A DNA stretch of 64,000 nt from Adineta vaga (GCA_021613535.1 CP075493.1:12462001-12526000), one strand, 5' to 3'; positions 43,649-54,961 are shown, counted from the stretch's first letter. The notes: a model not told the origin generated them from the sequence alone. Made by a program: numbers and translations.

Positions 43649-45019
43649 ATGGTCAACAACAAATATATCTTTTATGGAACGATCATAGACACACCTGATG
43701 CATTAACATTACGAATTAGAAAACAACATATTTGTGTTGTGAACAGAGGCAAAATCGAAATTATTGAACCGTGTATTAATTTAAATTATGATATATATCA
43801 AGATTATGCAATTATTAACTTGAGTGAAAGTCAATTCATTTGCCCAGGATTTGTCGATTTACATTGTCATGCTCCTCAATATCGACAAGTAGGAAGTGCA
43901 ACGGAAGTTCCTCTACTCCAATGGCTTGAAAAATTTACATTTCCAAATGAAGCTCGTTGTTCTGATCTTTCATATGCTCGAGATCTTTATACAAAACTAG
44001 TCTCGAGATTATTACGTAATGGAACGACGACAGTTCAATATTTTGCCACAATACATCTCGAAGCAACAAAACTTCTCGCTGATATTTGTCAAGAAAAAGG
44101 ACAACGAGCATATATTGGTAAAGTATGTGCAGATCAATATTCACCAGATTTTTACATTGAAACAACAGAAGAAAGTGTTCGAAATACAGAAGAATTCATT
44201 AATTACGTTCATCAGATGGAAAAAGGAAGAGATATTGCCGGGTTGAAAGCTTTAATACATCCTGTCATTACACCTAGATTTGTACCGACATGCTCCTTGA
44301 ATTTACTTAACCAGCTAGGACAATTAGCAAAGAAATATAATGTCCATGTACAATCGCATATTGCAGAAACTGCAGATCAGGTTGCATTCGTACATTCCCT
44401 TCATCCGAGCATTGGAAATGGACGAGATGTAGCTATTTTTCACGAAACAGGTCTCTTAACAAATAAAGCAGTTTTCGCTCATGGAATCTATTTGGCAGAC
44501 AATGAGGTAGATCAAATGGTTCGAAGTGGAAGCGCCGTAGCTAGTTGTCCAATATCGAATTTTCTTTTTTCGAAAGGAATCACGGCGATAGAACGTTTTA
44601 AAGGAAAAGGTTTGAAGGTGGGTTTGGGAACGGATGTTGGCGGAGCATATTCAAGTAGCATGCTTCCTGTTGTACGTGCTGCTGTTTTTGGAAATAGAAC
44701 AGTAGATTTTGTCTCCTTTGATCGTACAATTGTTGCACTACCAGAATTTCCTGAGCATAAAGATCCGGATATTGATTTTAAATTCGCTTTTTATTTGGCT
44801 ACTCTTGGAGGTGCACAGACTTTGAACATCGAATCACATATCGGAAGCTTTGAAGTCGGAAAAGAATTTGACGCATTGCTTATTGATTGTAACAAAGATA
44901 ATCAAGCGTTCGACTATTGGAAAGAAGATGGAATGGATATTATATTTGAAAAATGGATAAATGCTGGTGATGACAGAAATATTAATGGAGTTTGGATTCA
45001 AGGAATAAAAGTATGTTAA
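43649..45019 (+). CDS. GDA: Guanine deaminase
   Basis: Intronless, 456 residues, the usual length for the family. Amidohydrolase metal motif PGFVDLHCHAPQYRQVG, then LEKFTFPNEARC, NGTTTVQYFATIH, QSHIAETADQV (His-x-Glu substrate/metal region), FAHGIYL, SCPISNFLFS and GLGTDVGGAYSSSML (metal Asp) all match guanine deaminase. It hydrolyses guanine to xanthine and ammonia in purine catabolism; probably cytosolic. It starts 191 bp after the MFS transporter stop on the same strand. All catalytic positions visible are kept, and no lesion is seen. Confidence 0.92.
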   Translation: MVNNKYIFYGTIIDTPDALTLRIRKQHICVVNRGKIEIIEPCINLNYDIYQDYAIINLSESQFICPGFVDLHCHAPQYRQVGSATEVPLLQWLEKFTFPNEARCSDLSYARDLYTKLVSRLLRNGTTTVQYFATIHLEATKLLADICQEKGQRAYIGKVCADQYSPDFYIETTEESVRNTEEFINYVHQMEKGRDIAGLKALIHPVITPRFVPTCSLNLLNQLGQLAKKYNVHVQSHIAETADQVAFVHSLHPSIGNGRDVAIFHETGLLTNKAVFAHGIYLADNEVDQMVRSGSAVASCPISNFLFSKGITAIERFKGKGLKVGLGTDVGGAYSSSMLPVVRAAVFGNRTVDFVSFDRTIVALPEFPEHKDPDIDFKFAFYLATLGGAQTLNIESHIGSFEVGKEFDALLIDCNKDNQAFDYWKEDGMDIIFEKWINAGDDRNINGVWIQGIKVC

Positions 45020-45112
45020 TTGGATGATCTATGTTTTTTTGTATCTTTTTTATTTATAATTAATTATTTTAATATATATGCGAGTTGAACAGATATCATA
45101 AAAAGAGGTATC

Positions 45113-45130
45113 GGTGGGTGTGGGTGTGGG
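45113..45130 (+). repeat. TGTGGG-type tract, copy 5
   Basis: GGTGGGTGTGGGTGTGGG, the longest uninterrupted telomere-like run here; only a weak C-rich arm follows (CAAACACAACCTT, about 45145). It lies ~95 bp after the guanine deaminase stop and ~47 bp before the GPCR duplication begins. Confidence 0.7.
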
Positions 45131-45176
45131 AATAATCTAACTTCAAACACAACCTTACACATATACATTCGCCACG

Positions 45177-46727
45177 ACTCATACTCACATTTATTCACAT
45201 CCTCATCCTCAATAACGATCTACGTAACATACTTGGATAAAAAGAAAAGAAAAGAAAAGAGAGAAATATGTTATACAACGAGAAAAAGATTCAGAATGAA
45301 TGAAAAGATGTATATGAGATACGAACAGACAAAAATAGAACGGCAACGTCACTGCATATTAGGTACATGAATTGATTGAAGTCTATTTGCACAAAACTGT
45401 ATTTTTAATTTCCTTTCGAAATGTTTTCGATACAATTAAATTTGTATAAAAACTAATCGAAAATGGAATATAATAAATAAAAGAGCTTATACTTGTCAAA
45501 AATAAATCCACTTGACTTTCTACAGAGCTTTTGTTTTGAAATTGAGTGATTTGTTTGTAAATAGCAACGCTGACAGGAACCAAAGTAAAAATGATGTAAA
45601 CACTGGCATTGATCAATACAATTCCAATTAGTTGACGATCTTTCGAACGTGTAGGATTGACAGCACTACCAATTGCTGTTGATACAGGAGCAACTGTTGC
45701 GTGACGTGTTGATCGAATATGTTTTATTGTAAATACTTCACAAATCAGCATCACTATTGGTATTAAGATAGTTTTCACTAATGCATAGTAATTTGTAAAT
45801 GCTAAATATATATTCGAATCGGAATAACATACCAAATAGCTTGGGATGATCTCGATCACTTTGAAGAAGATTAATGTATGAGAGTGGATTAACATCCAAA
45901 CTATTGTGCCACCAATAATGCATTTATAGGCAAGTTGATGAGTACTATGACGGCGTATACGTGCATCTCGTGAAGTGACTAACATTCGATCGATGGAGGC
46001 TAAAATCAGATAGAATGGACTGAGAATATCCAATACATATCCTAGATAATAATCGATACGACAAAAACTGTCGTTGAATGTTGAAATATTGATGTTATAA
46101 CCGTATGCTAACATTCCCTGAATATGTAACAGAGTGAGTTGACAAAGATTGGCAAAATTGTATGCAATAAAATAGAATGAACATGGATTTTTGCGAAGAT
46201 TCTTCTTTGAAAAGATTATTAAACTGAGTATACAACCTAAACCTCCACCAATAATTAAAATTACACTGCCAATTTGATATACATATGTTTGTACTGATAG
46301 TAATGTTTGAATGTACTCCATTTCGAAATGAATGAGAAAATAAAAGTGCGTTCGACTGACTGAGAAACAATCTTTACTTGCTTGATAATACTCAATGTTT
46401 AAATAAGAACTTTCTTTCTTGAAAATATTTTTTAATCATTACTACCTGTTGTCAAATAAAAATGAATTAGTTTCCATGCAAGCTGGATTAAAATAGATTA
46501 AATGGGAAAAGAATTAGTTATCATAAATGTTGTCATTTACATTTACATATATAGCTGAATCATCAACTAAGATTTAATGTCGATGTTTCAAAATAAATTC
46601 TACTGACTTTCAATACGTGTGGATACGAATGATACCTTAATTTTCGTTCATCTTTTATTAGTCAGATTATACTGCTATACATTAATATAAATTTGTGAGT
46701 TAGCTCAATTTGGCACAAAAGAGAAAA
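45177..46727. repeat. Segmental duplication, left copy (contains GPCR 1)
   Basis: Nearly identical in direct orientation to 49330-50894. Boundaries by eye: starts at ACTCATACTCACATTTATTC and ends at CACAAAAGAGAAAA. Apart from a few substitutions, the main difference is the length of an AAAAG microsatellite (about 45238-45262, longer in the right copy). Confidence 0.85.
45383..46321 (-). CDS. Rhodopsin-like GPCR, copy 1
   Basis: 312 residues, intronless, with seven hydrophobic segments. Typical class A landmarks: conserved Cys before TM3 (SFCRIDYYLGY), a DRY variant at the end of TM3 (ASIDRMLVTSRDARIRR), and TM7 PFSISFYTNLIVSKTF in place of NPxxY, as in other bdelloid orphan receptors. The short N-terminus (MEYIQTLLSVQTYVYQIGSV) has no signal peptide. 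It couples presumably to G proteins; the ligand is unknown. Differences from copy 2 are few (for example VILIIGGGLG against VILIVGGCLG; FRKEI against FRNEI). Confidence 0.82.
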   Translation of the reverse strand: MEYIQTLLSVQTYVYQIGSVILIIGGGLGCILSLIIFSKKNLRKNPCSFYFIAYNFANLCQLTLLHIQGMLAYGYNINISTFNDSFCRIDYYLGYVLDILSPFYLILASIDRMLVTSRDARIRRHSTHQLAYKCIIGGTIVWMLIHSHTLIFFKVIEIIPSYLVCYSDSNIYLAFTNYYALVKTILIPIVMLICEVFTIKHIRSTRHATVAPVSTAIGSAVNPTRSKDRQLIGIVLINASVYIIFTLVPVSVAIYKQITQFQNKSSVESQVDLFLTSISSFIYYIPFSISFYTNLIVSKTFRKEIKNTVLCK

Positions 46728-46739
46728 GACAGGATTTGG

Positions 46740-46870
46740 AGTGGTACTTTAACTTTATCTTACTTTGGAAGTATAAAGTAAATTAAATTAAAGAGGCAAC
46801 TTAACTTTATCAGATAAAGTAAACATAAAATAAGTCGCTTTACTTTAACCGGTAAAGTGACATGTATTAT
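46740..46870. repeat. Cluster of small palindromes around CTTTA/TAAAG
   Basis: Repeated short words AACTTTATC, GATAAAGTAA, CTTTACTTTAACCGGTAAAG lie back to back, giving several nested hairpins directly right of the left GPCR duplication. It could be a degraded MITE; no target duplication identified. Confidence 0.45.
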
Positions 46871-47387
46871 GGCCGTGGATGAGAGAGAGAGACGTGTAAG
46901 TTCGAGATTATCATAGAACAAGATATATAACACCCTTCTCCAAGCCAAAAAAGTGTTTTGTTCACGAAATACTTTTGAAAAAATAGTGGAAGAAAAAACT
47001 TAACTGAATGTAAAATATCTGACAAAATATCAGCAATGAAGATGGAAAAAAAACAGTTCACGTTTTACTTTGATAGCAGATGTAGAACAAAATGATAATG
47101 GGAAAAGAGAAGAAACGAAAAAAAGATAATATTAATAGAAAATGACATACGCACACAATGACGACACCGGCCACAAGAGGATCACCATCGGTTCCTTTTT
47201 TTGTAATGGTAATAACTTCGACGGTTGAAGATATTTAATGCCAAATTATGTTCAATTTCACGCTGAATTTCTTCGTTCTTCAGACCAGTTACGACGTCAT
47301 CACCGTCCATTTTGATGTGTACGGATCGTACATGATACATTTGAAGAATTCTTCGAATCATATACGATTTGAATCGATGATGTACTC

Positions 47388-47450
47388 GTGTGGGTGTGGA
47401 TGTGGGTGTGGCGTGTCGATATCTCCTCTTCTTTCACACCCAAACACTCC
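47388..47450. repeat. TGTGGG-type hairpin, copy 6
   Basis: G arm GTGTGGGTGTGGATGTGGGT and on to 47411; C arm TCACACCCAAACACTCC at 47434-47450. Confidence 0.65.
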
Positions 47451-49329
47451 AGAAATTGAGTTTTTTCCAATTGAAAAATGCGCCGAAACTTCCTCTTTCC
47501 AAATACATGCATATTTCTGCAATTTTGGAAAAAGCTGCATTATCTCAATAAGAGGAGAGCCAAACAACCTGACAGTGGTACATAGAGATAGCTTATTATG
47601 GCACTTACGCGCTTTAAAAAATTCAATGAAAAAAATTGAGATTATCACATTTTTTATAACTTTTTTGGATTTAAACGGATAAGTCAACTTCTAAAGCTTA
47701 TTTTGCGTTTCTCGCAAAACATGATTTTCAATCAGAAAAATTGGAATCACTCGCTCATTTTTTGAGCTATATCCAATATTTTTTTTGCTTGTAATGTGTC
47801 AACGAGAGAAAAATTTTCGTCAAACACTTTTGCTTAAATCGAATCCTGAGCTGAGAAAAGCGGAATTTACTATGGCTAGGACACCATTTTTTTAGACATA
47901 TCTACTAAAATATCTATAAAAAAGCAATAGGATATTATTTCAAAATTCTGTCTGCTGAAAAGTTGCGTCTCGACGTGGGCTTTAATTTGAGATCAGTCCG
48001 AGCTCTGTACCACGTACCGTGACCAAATGACGTCAATTTTTCTGAAGGCTAAAGTGACCTAAAAATCACGTATAAATCCGTTATAGTACGACCGATCGGG
48101 CTGAAATTTTTACTAGAAGTGTATCTTACTAGGGCCACTCATTCCTAAAAATGTCAGCCTAAAAGGACCATCTTAGGTAGGGAATCGTTCTTGAGGGGGG
48201 TCCCCTGAAAAATATTCAATTCAATACAAAAATTATATTATTTATATGGAAAAAGTCAGATAATTCGATTGTATAAAATAATTGTTCCAGTAAAATAGGG
48301 ATTTTATTTCAGTCCCATTAATACCATGACATATCAAAACTCTTAATCATTTTTTTATTATGGAATATGTTTTTATCCACGAAAGAACAACTTTTTCTTT
48401 CTTTTCTATTGTTCTAAATTAATTAGAGTTTTGTATTTTTAGCAAAATTCTATAAAAAAAGATTGATACTGGTCTCAAGTCTGAATTAATTTATCAGATA
48501 AATAATTACAGCCAAGCATAATAATATTGGATATCGATTTACAGATAATAAGATGAGTGAACCCTTTATTTTCTATTAAATAAATAAAATAAAATAAAAC
48601 AAAACAAAAATAAGAATTACGTTAATATTATTCATTGATAAGATAATTATAATATAGTTTTTTAGTTTTAGTACCTGATAAATCTCTTAACATTCTTATT
48701 GTTCTTCTTGTCAAGCAATCATATTATAGGATCATTCATATTTATAGTTTTCGTTTTTAAAAATTATTTTCATTCTTATAACATATATAACCAGTTGATG
48801 TTTTTCGACTGAAAACATTTTCTCTTCATTTTCTTAATTTAAAATGAAAATTCCCTCTAAAACAAGTGTTTAAATCTAGACAAAGTCAAGAGCTCCTATA
48901 TCGTAAAAGACAGCGAAATCCACTCTAAGAAAGGATAATTTTTCTATAAAAAAGTTTTGTTAAGACTATTATAAATCCACATTCTCATCTAAGTCATGTT
49001 ACATTCTCGAAAAGATTAAATATCCTTCTAAAAATACTTGTAAAAAGTTTCGTATTATTTTTCTGAACTTTTTAGTTAGATGCATACAATTATACAGAAA
49101 ATTTTTATGCATCATATTCAGTGGATAAGAGTTTTCGAATTTATTGGAACTCGGACAATATCTTCCATACTTATAGTGTTGTCTTTATCTCATTAAACCG
49201 TTTTGAGATCTTCTTTTCACAAAAACAAAACATTTACATCGAAAATGCGTTTGAATGCGGCTATTGTATGGAATATTTCTTAAAATGCGTTCTTATTTCA
49301 AACGCGTCTGAATACACTTCTTACTCCAA
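47451..49329. other. Non-coding stretch between the GPCR copies
   Basis: No gene supported. 47880-48230 has an unusual, less AT-rich composition (see findings); 48230-49320 is AT-rich. ORFs here are short and unrelated to known families. Confidence 0.45.
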
Positions 49330-50894
49330 ACTCATACTCACATTTATTCACATCCTCATCCTCAATAACGATCTACGTAACATACTTGGATAAAAAGAAA
49401 AGAAAAGAAAAGAAAAGAAAAGAAAAGAGAGAAATATGTTATACAACGAGAAAAAGATTCAGAATGAATGAAAAGATGTATATGAGATACGAACAGACAA
49501 AAATAGAACGGCAAAGTCACTGCATATTAGGTTCATGAATTGGTTGAAGTCTATTTGCACAAAACTGTATTTTTAATTTCATTTCGAAATGTTTTCGATA
49601 CAATTAAATTTGTATAAAAACTAATCGAAAATGGAATATAATAAATAAAAGAGCTTATACTTGTCAAAAATAAATCCACTTGACTTTCTACAGAGCTTTT
49701 GTTTTGAAATTGAGTGATTTGTTTGTAAATAGCAACGCTGACAGGAACCAAAGTAAAAATGATGTAAACACTGGCATTGATCAATACAATTCCAATTAGT
49801 TGACGATCTTTCGAACGTGTAGGATTGACAGCACTACCAATTGCTGTTGATACAGGAGCAACTGTTGCGTGACGTGTTGATCGAATATGTTTTATTGTAA
49901 ATACTTCACAAATCAGCATCACTATTGGTATTAAGATAGTTTTCACTAATGCATAGTAATTTGTAAATGCTAAATATATATTCGAATCGGAATAACATAC
50001 CAAATAGCTTGGGATGATCTCGATCACTTTGAAGAAGATTAATGTATGAGAGTGGATTAACATCCAAACTATTGTGCCACCAATAATGCATTTATAGGCA
50101 AGTTGATGAGTACTATGACGGCGTATACGTGCATCTCGTGAAGTGACTAACATTCGATCGATGGAGGCTAAAATCAGATAGAATGGACTGAGAATATCCA
50201 ATACATATCCTAGATAATAATCGATACGACAAAAACTGTCGTTGAATGTTGAAATATTGATGTTATAACCGTATGCTAACATTCCCTGAATATGTAACAG
50301 AGTGAGTTGACAAAGATTGGCAAAATTGTATGCAATAAAATAGAATGAACATGGATTTTTGCGAAGATTCTTCTTTGAAAAGATTATTAAACTGAGTATA
50401 CAACCTAGACATCCACCAACAATTAAAATTACACTGCCAATTTGATATACATATGTTTGTACTGATAGTAATGTTTGGATGTACTCCATTTCGAAATGAA
50501 TGAGAAAATAAAAGTGCGTTCGACTGACTGAGAAACAATCTTTACTTGCTTGATAATACTCAATGTTTAAATAAGAACTTTCTTTCTTGAAAATATTTTT
50601 TAATCATTACTACCTGTTGTCAAATAAAAATGAATTAGTTTCCATGCAAGCTGGATTAAAATAGATTAAATGGGAAAAGAATTAGTTATCATAAATGTTG
50701 TCATTTACATTTACATATATAGCTGAATCATCAACTAAGATTTAATGTCGATGTTTCAAAATAAATTCTACTGACTTTCAATACGTGTGGATACGAATGA
50801 TACCTTAATTTTCGTTCATCTTTTATTAGTCAGATTATACTGCTATACATTAATATAAATTTGTGAGTTGGCTCAATTTGTCACAAAAGAGAAA
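49330..50894. repeat. Segmental duplication, right copy (contains GPCR 2)
   Basis: Direct repeat of 45177-46727. It starts ACTCATACTCACATTTATTC and ends CACAAAAGAGAAAA; the AAAAG run at about 49394-49428 is longer here. Confidence 0.85.
49551..50489 (-). CDS. Rhodopsin-like GPCR, copy 2
   Basis: 312 residues and almost identical to copy 1 (45383-46321) through all seven membrane segments, with the same ASIDRML DRY-variant and TM7 ending. Changes seen are I-to-V and G-to-C near TM1 (VILIVGGCLGCIL) and K-to-N in the C-tail (FRNEI). Its immediate flanks are also duplicated, so the promoter is probably shared in sequence with copy 1. The near identity implies recent duplication or gene conversion. 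Confidence 0.82.
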   Translation of the reverse strand: MEYIQTLLSVQTYVYQIGSVILIVGGCLGCILSLIIFSKKNLRKNPCSFYFIAYNFANLCQLTLLHIQGMLAYGYNINISTFNDSFCRIDYYLGYVLDILSPFYLILASIDRMLVTSRDARIRRHSTHQLAYKCIIGGTIVWMLIHSHTLIFFKVIEIIPSYLVCYSDSNIYLAFTNYYALVKTILIPIVMLICEVFTIKHIRSTRHATVAPVSTAIGSAVNPTRSKDRQLIGIVLINASVYIIFTLVPVSVAIYKQITQFQNKSSVESQVDLFLTSISSFIYYIPFSISFYTNLIVSKTFRNEIKNTVLCK

Positions 50895-50995
50895 ATGCAT
50901 GATTTCGTCTAGTTTTAGGTTCTTCTGAAGTACGAGTGAACTATACGCACTTCCAAAGCCTGCAATATCATCTGAAAGACGTCTTATTTCTGAAC

Positions 50996-51044
50996 ATAGG
51001 GTGTTTGTGTGTAAAAGATTGATTCACACCCACACCCTCAAGAT
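50996..51044. repeat. TGTGGG-type hairpin, copy 7
   Basis: C arm CACACCCACACCCTCAAGAT at 51025-51044 ends in the family's conserved TCAAGAT; the G arm CATAGGGTGTTTGTGTGT at 50996-51013 is degenerate. It is ~100 bp right of the right GPCR duplication. Confidence 0.65.
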
Positions 51045-51343
51045 TAATAATTGCTGCGCAATTTGTTTCTAATAGTAACTACGATTGAAATATTTTTCCG
51101 GAAAAAAAATTAGCTAATGGAAATGTTTTCCATCACTATTGTCTAATTTTTCCTCTTGTCATATTTGTTTGTTTAGTAACCTTTTTATGCATAATGACAG
51201 AGAAACAATTTAATTACGACGATGTATGATAGAAATAGGAAAATGTTATTTACTTCAAATACTCATTTCATCATTTCAGACACCTTTTAACGATGGTTAT
51301 AAGAATATCCGTATGATATTTCTATTTCTCTTTACTACAGAAA

Positions 51344-52542
51344 CAATCGAAGAAGAAATTCGATGGATTAAAATGACTTTATTGATTGATTCGAAATTTC
51401 GATGTGCTGAAACAACTTGTTTAGCATATGAAAATATTTTAAACATCAAATATTCGTCAATGTCAAATAGCTTGTTTAAATCAAGATGTCTGTAAAGCAG
51501 TTACTTTTCATTCATTAACTTCAAACTGTCAATTATTTAATGATACGCAGTTAATCAAAATGGAAATTTAACATATGATATAAATACGGTAACAATGATT
51601 GCTATTCCTAGAACACGATATCTACCTGGTTAGTATTGATTTAAATAGATCCATATGATTTATATTGGAATTCTTCACTCTTAATATAGAATCGACTACA
51701 ACACCAACATTGTCAACAACGATAAGTCAGTTAATTTACTCTATCAGTAGATAAAATGTTTATTTTATTAAAATTTCAATTTAACAACGACATTTGTTTT
51801 AGTTAATCCTTGTAAGTACATTCATTGCCATCATTTTTATGTGTTTTTCTATTCTACATATATGTGAAGGTATTACTTATAACTTAATTGGAATGTTACT
51901 GCTATCCAAGTCGCAGGTACTGGAACATTAGGTCCTCCTTTGAACCAATTATCTTCGCCAACCGGAATATTTCTCAGTCAGAATGATATTTTATACGTTG
52001 CTGACTCGGGGCAATTATCGTGTGTTGAAATTTGTACCTAACAACACAACTGGCACTCTTATCGCTGGTGTGACAGGTTCTAGTGGAGCTGATTTAAATC
52101 AATTTTCTACGACTATACGTTATTTGTATGTTCCTGATACTTACAATAATCGTATTATGTATTGGGCAAATGGTTCATCTACTAGTATCCTCGTCGCTGA
52201 TAATGGAACATACGGAACGACACTGAATCAGATGGCTTATCCTTACGGTATATGGCCCGATTCAAATTCAAATATGCATATTGCAGAATATCAATATCAT
52301 CGTGTAACAAAATGGGCATCAAGTGCTCCATCAGGTATTCTTCTTGCCGGAACGGGAACATCAGGTAAAAATAAGTTCTATACACAAAAAAAAAGCATAT
52401 TTCAATTCATCAATATTGATTCTAATTCAAAGGAGCAACACCAGATAAATTAACAACTCCGGTTGGTCTGTACTACGATGAAAATAGGCAGACTTTGTAT
52501 GTTTCCAATTCTGGTAGTAGTGCTTATACAGTAATGAAATAA
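51344..52542 (+). pseudogene. PAN/apple-like plus NHL propeller gene, decayed
   Basis: A PAN-like Cys segment (CQIACLNQDVCKAVTFHSLT, SNCQLFND) is followed, after a missing base at about 51551, by GNLTYDINTVTMIAIPRTRY. After Thr-rich short exons (51690-51790), NHL units begin (VAGTGTLGPPLNQLSSPTGI). An extra G in a GGGG run at 52008-52011 shifts frame; the propeller then continues (LIAGVTGSSGADLNQF; YVPDTYNNRIMYWANGSS; ILLAGTGTSG) through an intron at about 52365-52432 to TAA 52542. Part of one unit is deleted near 52110. Intact relatives are probably secreted or surface binding proteins. Confidence 0.7.
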
Positions 52543-52594
52543 AATTATGAATTGCACCATTCAATTAAAATTAATCTACATTGACATTAATCAT

Positions 52595-52622
52595 TCTCTT
52601 TCTCTCTCTCTCTCTCTCTTTC
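52595..52622. repeat. CT microsatellite
   Basis: CTCT repeats, about 28 bp, in the spacer after the PAN-NHL pseudogene. The rest of 52543-53165 is AT-rich with no gene seen. Confidence 0.8.
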
Positions 52623-53169
52623 ATTTTTTCTATTCACTTATCGGATATATAAATTTAAAAATGCATTTCATTTACTATTTCCTCTCGCTTCTTTTGAATT
52701 AATTGATATTAAGAAAGAAATATATGTAGTATATCTATCCAAAAAAGTGAAATTTATATTTTTTTCAATCATTTCTTCGTATTGATAAGATTTGTAGCGG
52801 ACTAGTTTTTGTATTTGAAACTCGCATCTTCAAATATTCAACTTATCTTGGATATCCCAGTCGTATAGAATAAAAATTCAAGAAGAATACTATGATTAAC
52901 TTCTTCTGTTTTGTTTTAAAATAGGAATTGTATCTAAAATGCAAAATCTAATTACGTTTAGTTTCTTTATCTTATCGTGCATCTTAAATATCATCAGAAA
53001 AACAAAAAAGACACACACATAGACATGTATGAATATCGAGGGAAAGGAAAATGTTGCATATCCATAGCTTTTTTTTATTTCTGACGATCTATTGTGTAAG
53101 TTCTATATTGAATTGTATCGATTACGTATGTTAATACAACTACCGTATCGTTATTAAATCTTAAAATAG

Positions 53170-53675
53170 CTGACAAATTTGATGAATATATTGTATTAAT
53201 CATCGGCATTAATGATAGTCAACATTTATTTAATAATCTTTCAATGATGATTAAACATGATCGTCTACAGTTATTTGATGATATCGAAACAAGTCTTAAA
53301 TCTATCATACCCATTCGATGCATGACATTGAATCCAAATCAAGTGATTGCTTAACTTCATAACGATATTAAAAAATTCAGCAGTCGGTGGTCCTTCGAAG
53401 CAAAATCATTTGAAAAAGCGACAACATTATCATTTCAATGGTATTATTTATTTCTATTAATTATCTATTATCAGTCAAAGTCAATAAGATCCTCTTTCGA
53501 TCAACAACTGAAGAATGCTACGAAATGGATAGCTTTGTTCGAAAAATATTTAGAACCGCTATGTATGCAAGACACGAAAGAAATCGTTAAACTTCTTGAA
53601 ACAGATGGGAAAATGTACGAAAATATAGCAGATATAGAATCAGCAAAGAAATGCTATGAAAAGCATCAGCGCTAA
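53170..53675 (+). pseudogene. Remnant of an unidentified gene
   Basis: After a likely acceptor (AAAATAG at 53163-53169) an open frame reads DKFDEYIVLIIGINDSQHLF ... LFDDIETSLKSIIPIRC, is broken by TAA at 53352-53354, and continues in the same frame (FSSRWSFEAKSFEKATTLSF ... LFEKYLEPLCMQDTKEIVKL ... ESAKKCYEKHQR) to TAA at 53675. The C-terminal helix pair looks TPR-like. Family not recognised. The spacer 53676-54352 shows no gene. Confidence 0.4.
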
Positions 53676-54352
53676 ATGTCGATGACAAGTATAAGATGAA
53701 TAGAACAAGTAGAAAGATAGGGAAAACCTCCCAAAACCGAAGCAAACGATGACTAATGAGCATCGATCAATACCAGATCACAAGTATTGGACCAAACTTT
53801 TAAAGCTTGTTCTGATGATATATCTTCTATATGCCATTGCTTAGGACTGACATGATGCGACTGATTGTAAGATTACTCTTCGCTTACCATTTGAAGAGAA
53901 TGAAGATTTTTCGTTCAATTATTATCGACTCAAGTTTTTTTAGTTGTGAGCAAACATATAATATCGAGGGGAACATCAACAACGAATGGAACTAACGATT
54001 GTGTTCTCCCTCAAATCGATCGTTTACTGAACAAACTCAGTGTGCTAATTCCTATATGAACAATTTATATATATCATTCATCAACGTAATCAAGGCAAGA
54101 TTCAAGAGTTTTTTCTTCTGTTAATCAAAAAATAGATATTAACCAGACCTTTAAAGAATAACAAATAATAAAGGAGAGAGGAAGAAAGGAACTCTTTCTT
54201 TTTATGTTCTATATCGACAATTAATAATTTATTCTTTTCTATCTGCTCTTTGTTCTTCCTTCTATCAAACTGAAAACAAAAAAGAATCAAGGGTGTTTTA
54301 ACAATCAGTCTGTAAAAACACACAGATTTCTACCACTTTCTTCATTTTAATC

Positions 54353-54961
54353 ATGGTCGAACATATTGATCGTGCTCGATTAGATACCGATCTTCGATAT
54401 CGCTTTGATTATCTATCTAAATTTATCAATTTTACGTCTAATGATATAACAGCATTGAATACATTCGCGAAAATTGCCAATCCATTCATTCAATCTGTCG
54501 CTGAAATCATCTATGACAAGTTATTACATTTCGACATCACAAAAAATCATTTTCTTCGTACAACTCATGATTTTCAAGGTACAATGACAACTGATGAAAA
54601 TCAACTCACACTACAATCAGAACAAATTCTCTTTCGTATTCATAGTATTCGCAAGTATCTCTGTCGAATCTTACGACAATCGACATGGAATGATGCATTT
54701 CTTGAATATATATCTAATGTGGGTAAAATTCATACGAATTCAGCAGGAACACATTCGATTGATGTTGATTATATTCATATGAATGCATTGTTTGGATATC
54801 TTGAACATGTGTTTATCGATGGTGTTTTGAATAATGATGAAATTGATGGAACATTGAAGAAAGATATCATAATTGCATTGAACAAAGTATTCTGGATTCA
54901 AAATGATTTCTTTTCAATGCATTATATAGGTGGATCAAAGAAAGAAAATAATGCCAAATAG
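54353..54961 (+). CDS. Protoglobin-like (globin-sensor fold) protein, copy 1
   Basis: Intronless, 202 residues. Matches single-domain protoglobins: an N-terminal extension (MVEHIDRARLDTDLRYRFDY), helical core, and VGKIHTNSAGTHSIDVDYIH, where the His of KIH is the likely proximal haem ligand, then MNALFGYLEHVFIDGVLN. Protoglobins are bacterial and archaeal haem proteins that bind O2, CO or NO; fungal and bdelloid versions are thought to be acquired horizontally. The C-terminus (SKKENNAK) differs from copy 2 at 57673. Its codons and upstream region look eukaryotic, so it is not contamination. Role may be gas sensing or redox protection, by inference. Confidence 0.75.
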   Translation: MVEHIDRARLDTDLRYRFDYLSKFINFTSNDITALNTFAKIANPFIQSVAEIIYDKLLHFDITKNHFLRTTHDFQGTMTTDENQLTLQSEQILFRIHSIRKYLCRILRQSTWNDAFLEYISNVGKIHTNSAGTHSIDVDYIHMNALFGYLEHVFIDGVLNNDEIDGTLKKDIIIALNKVFWIQNDFFSMHYIGGSKKENNAK

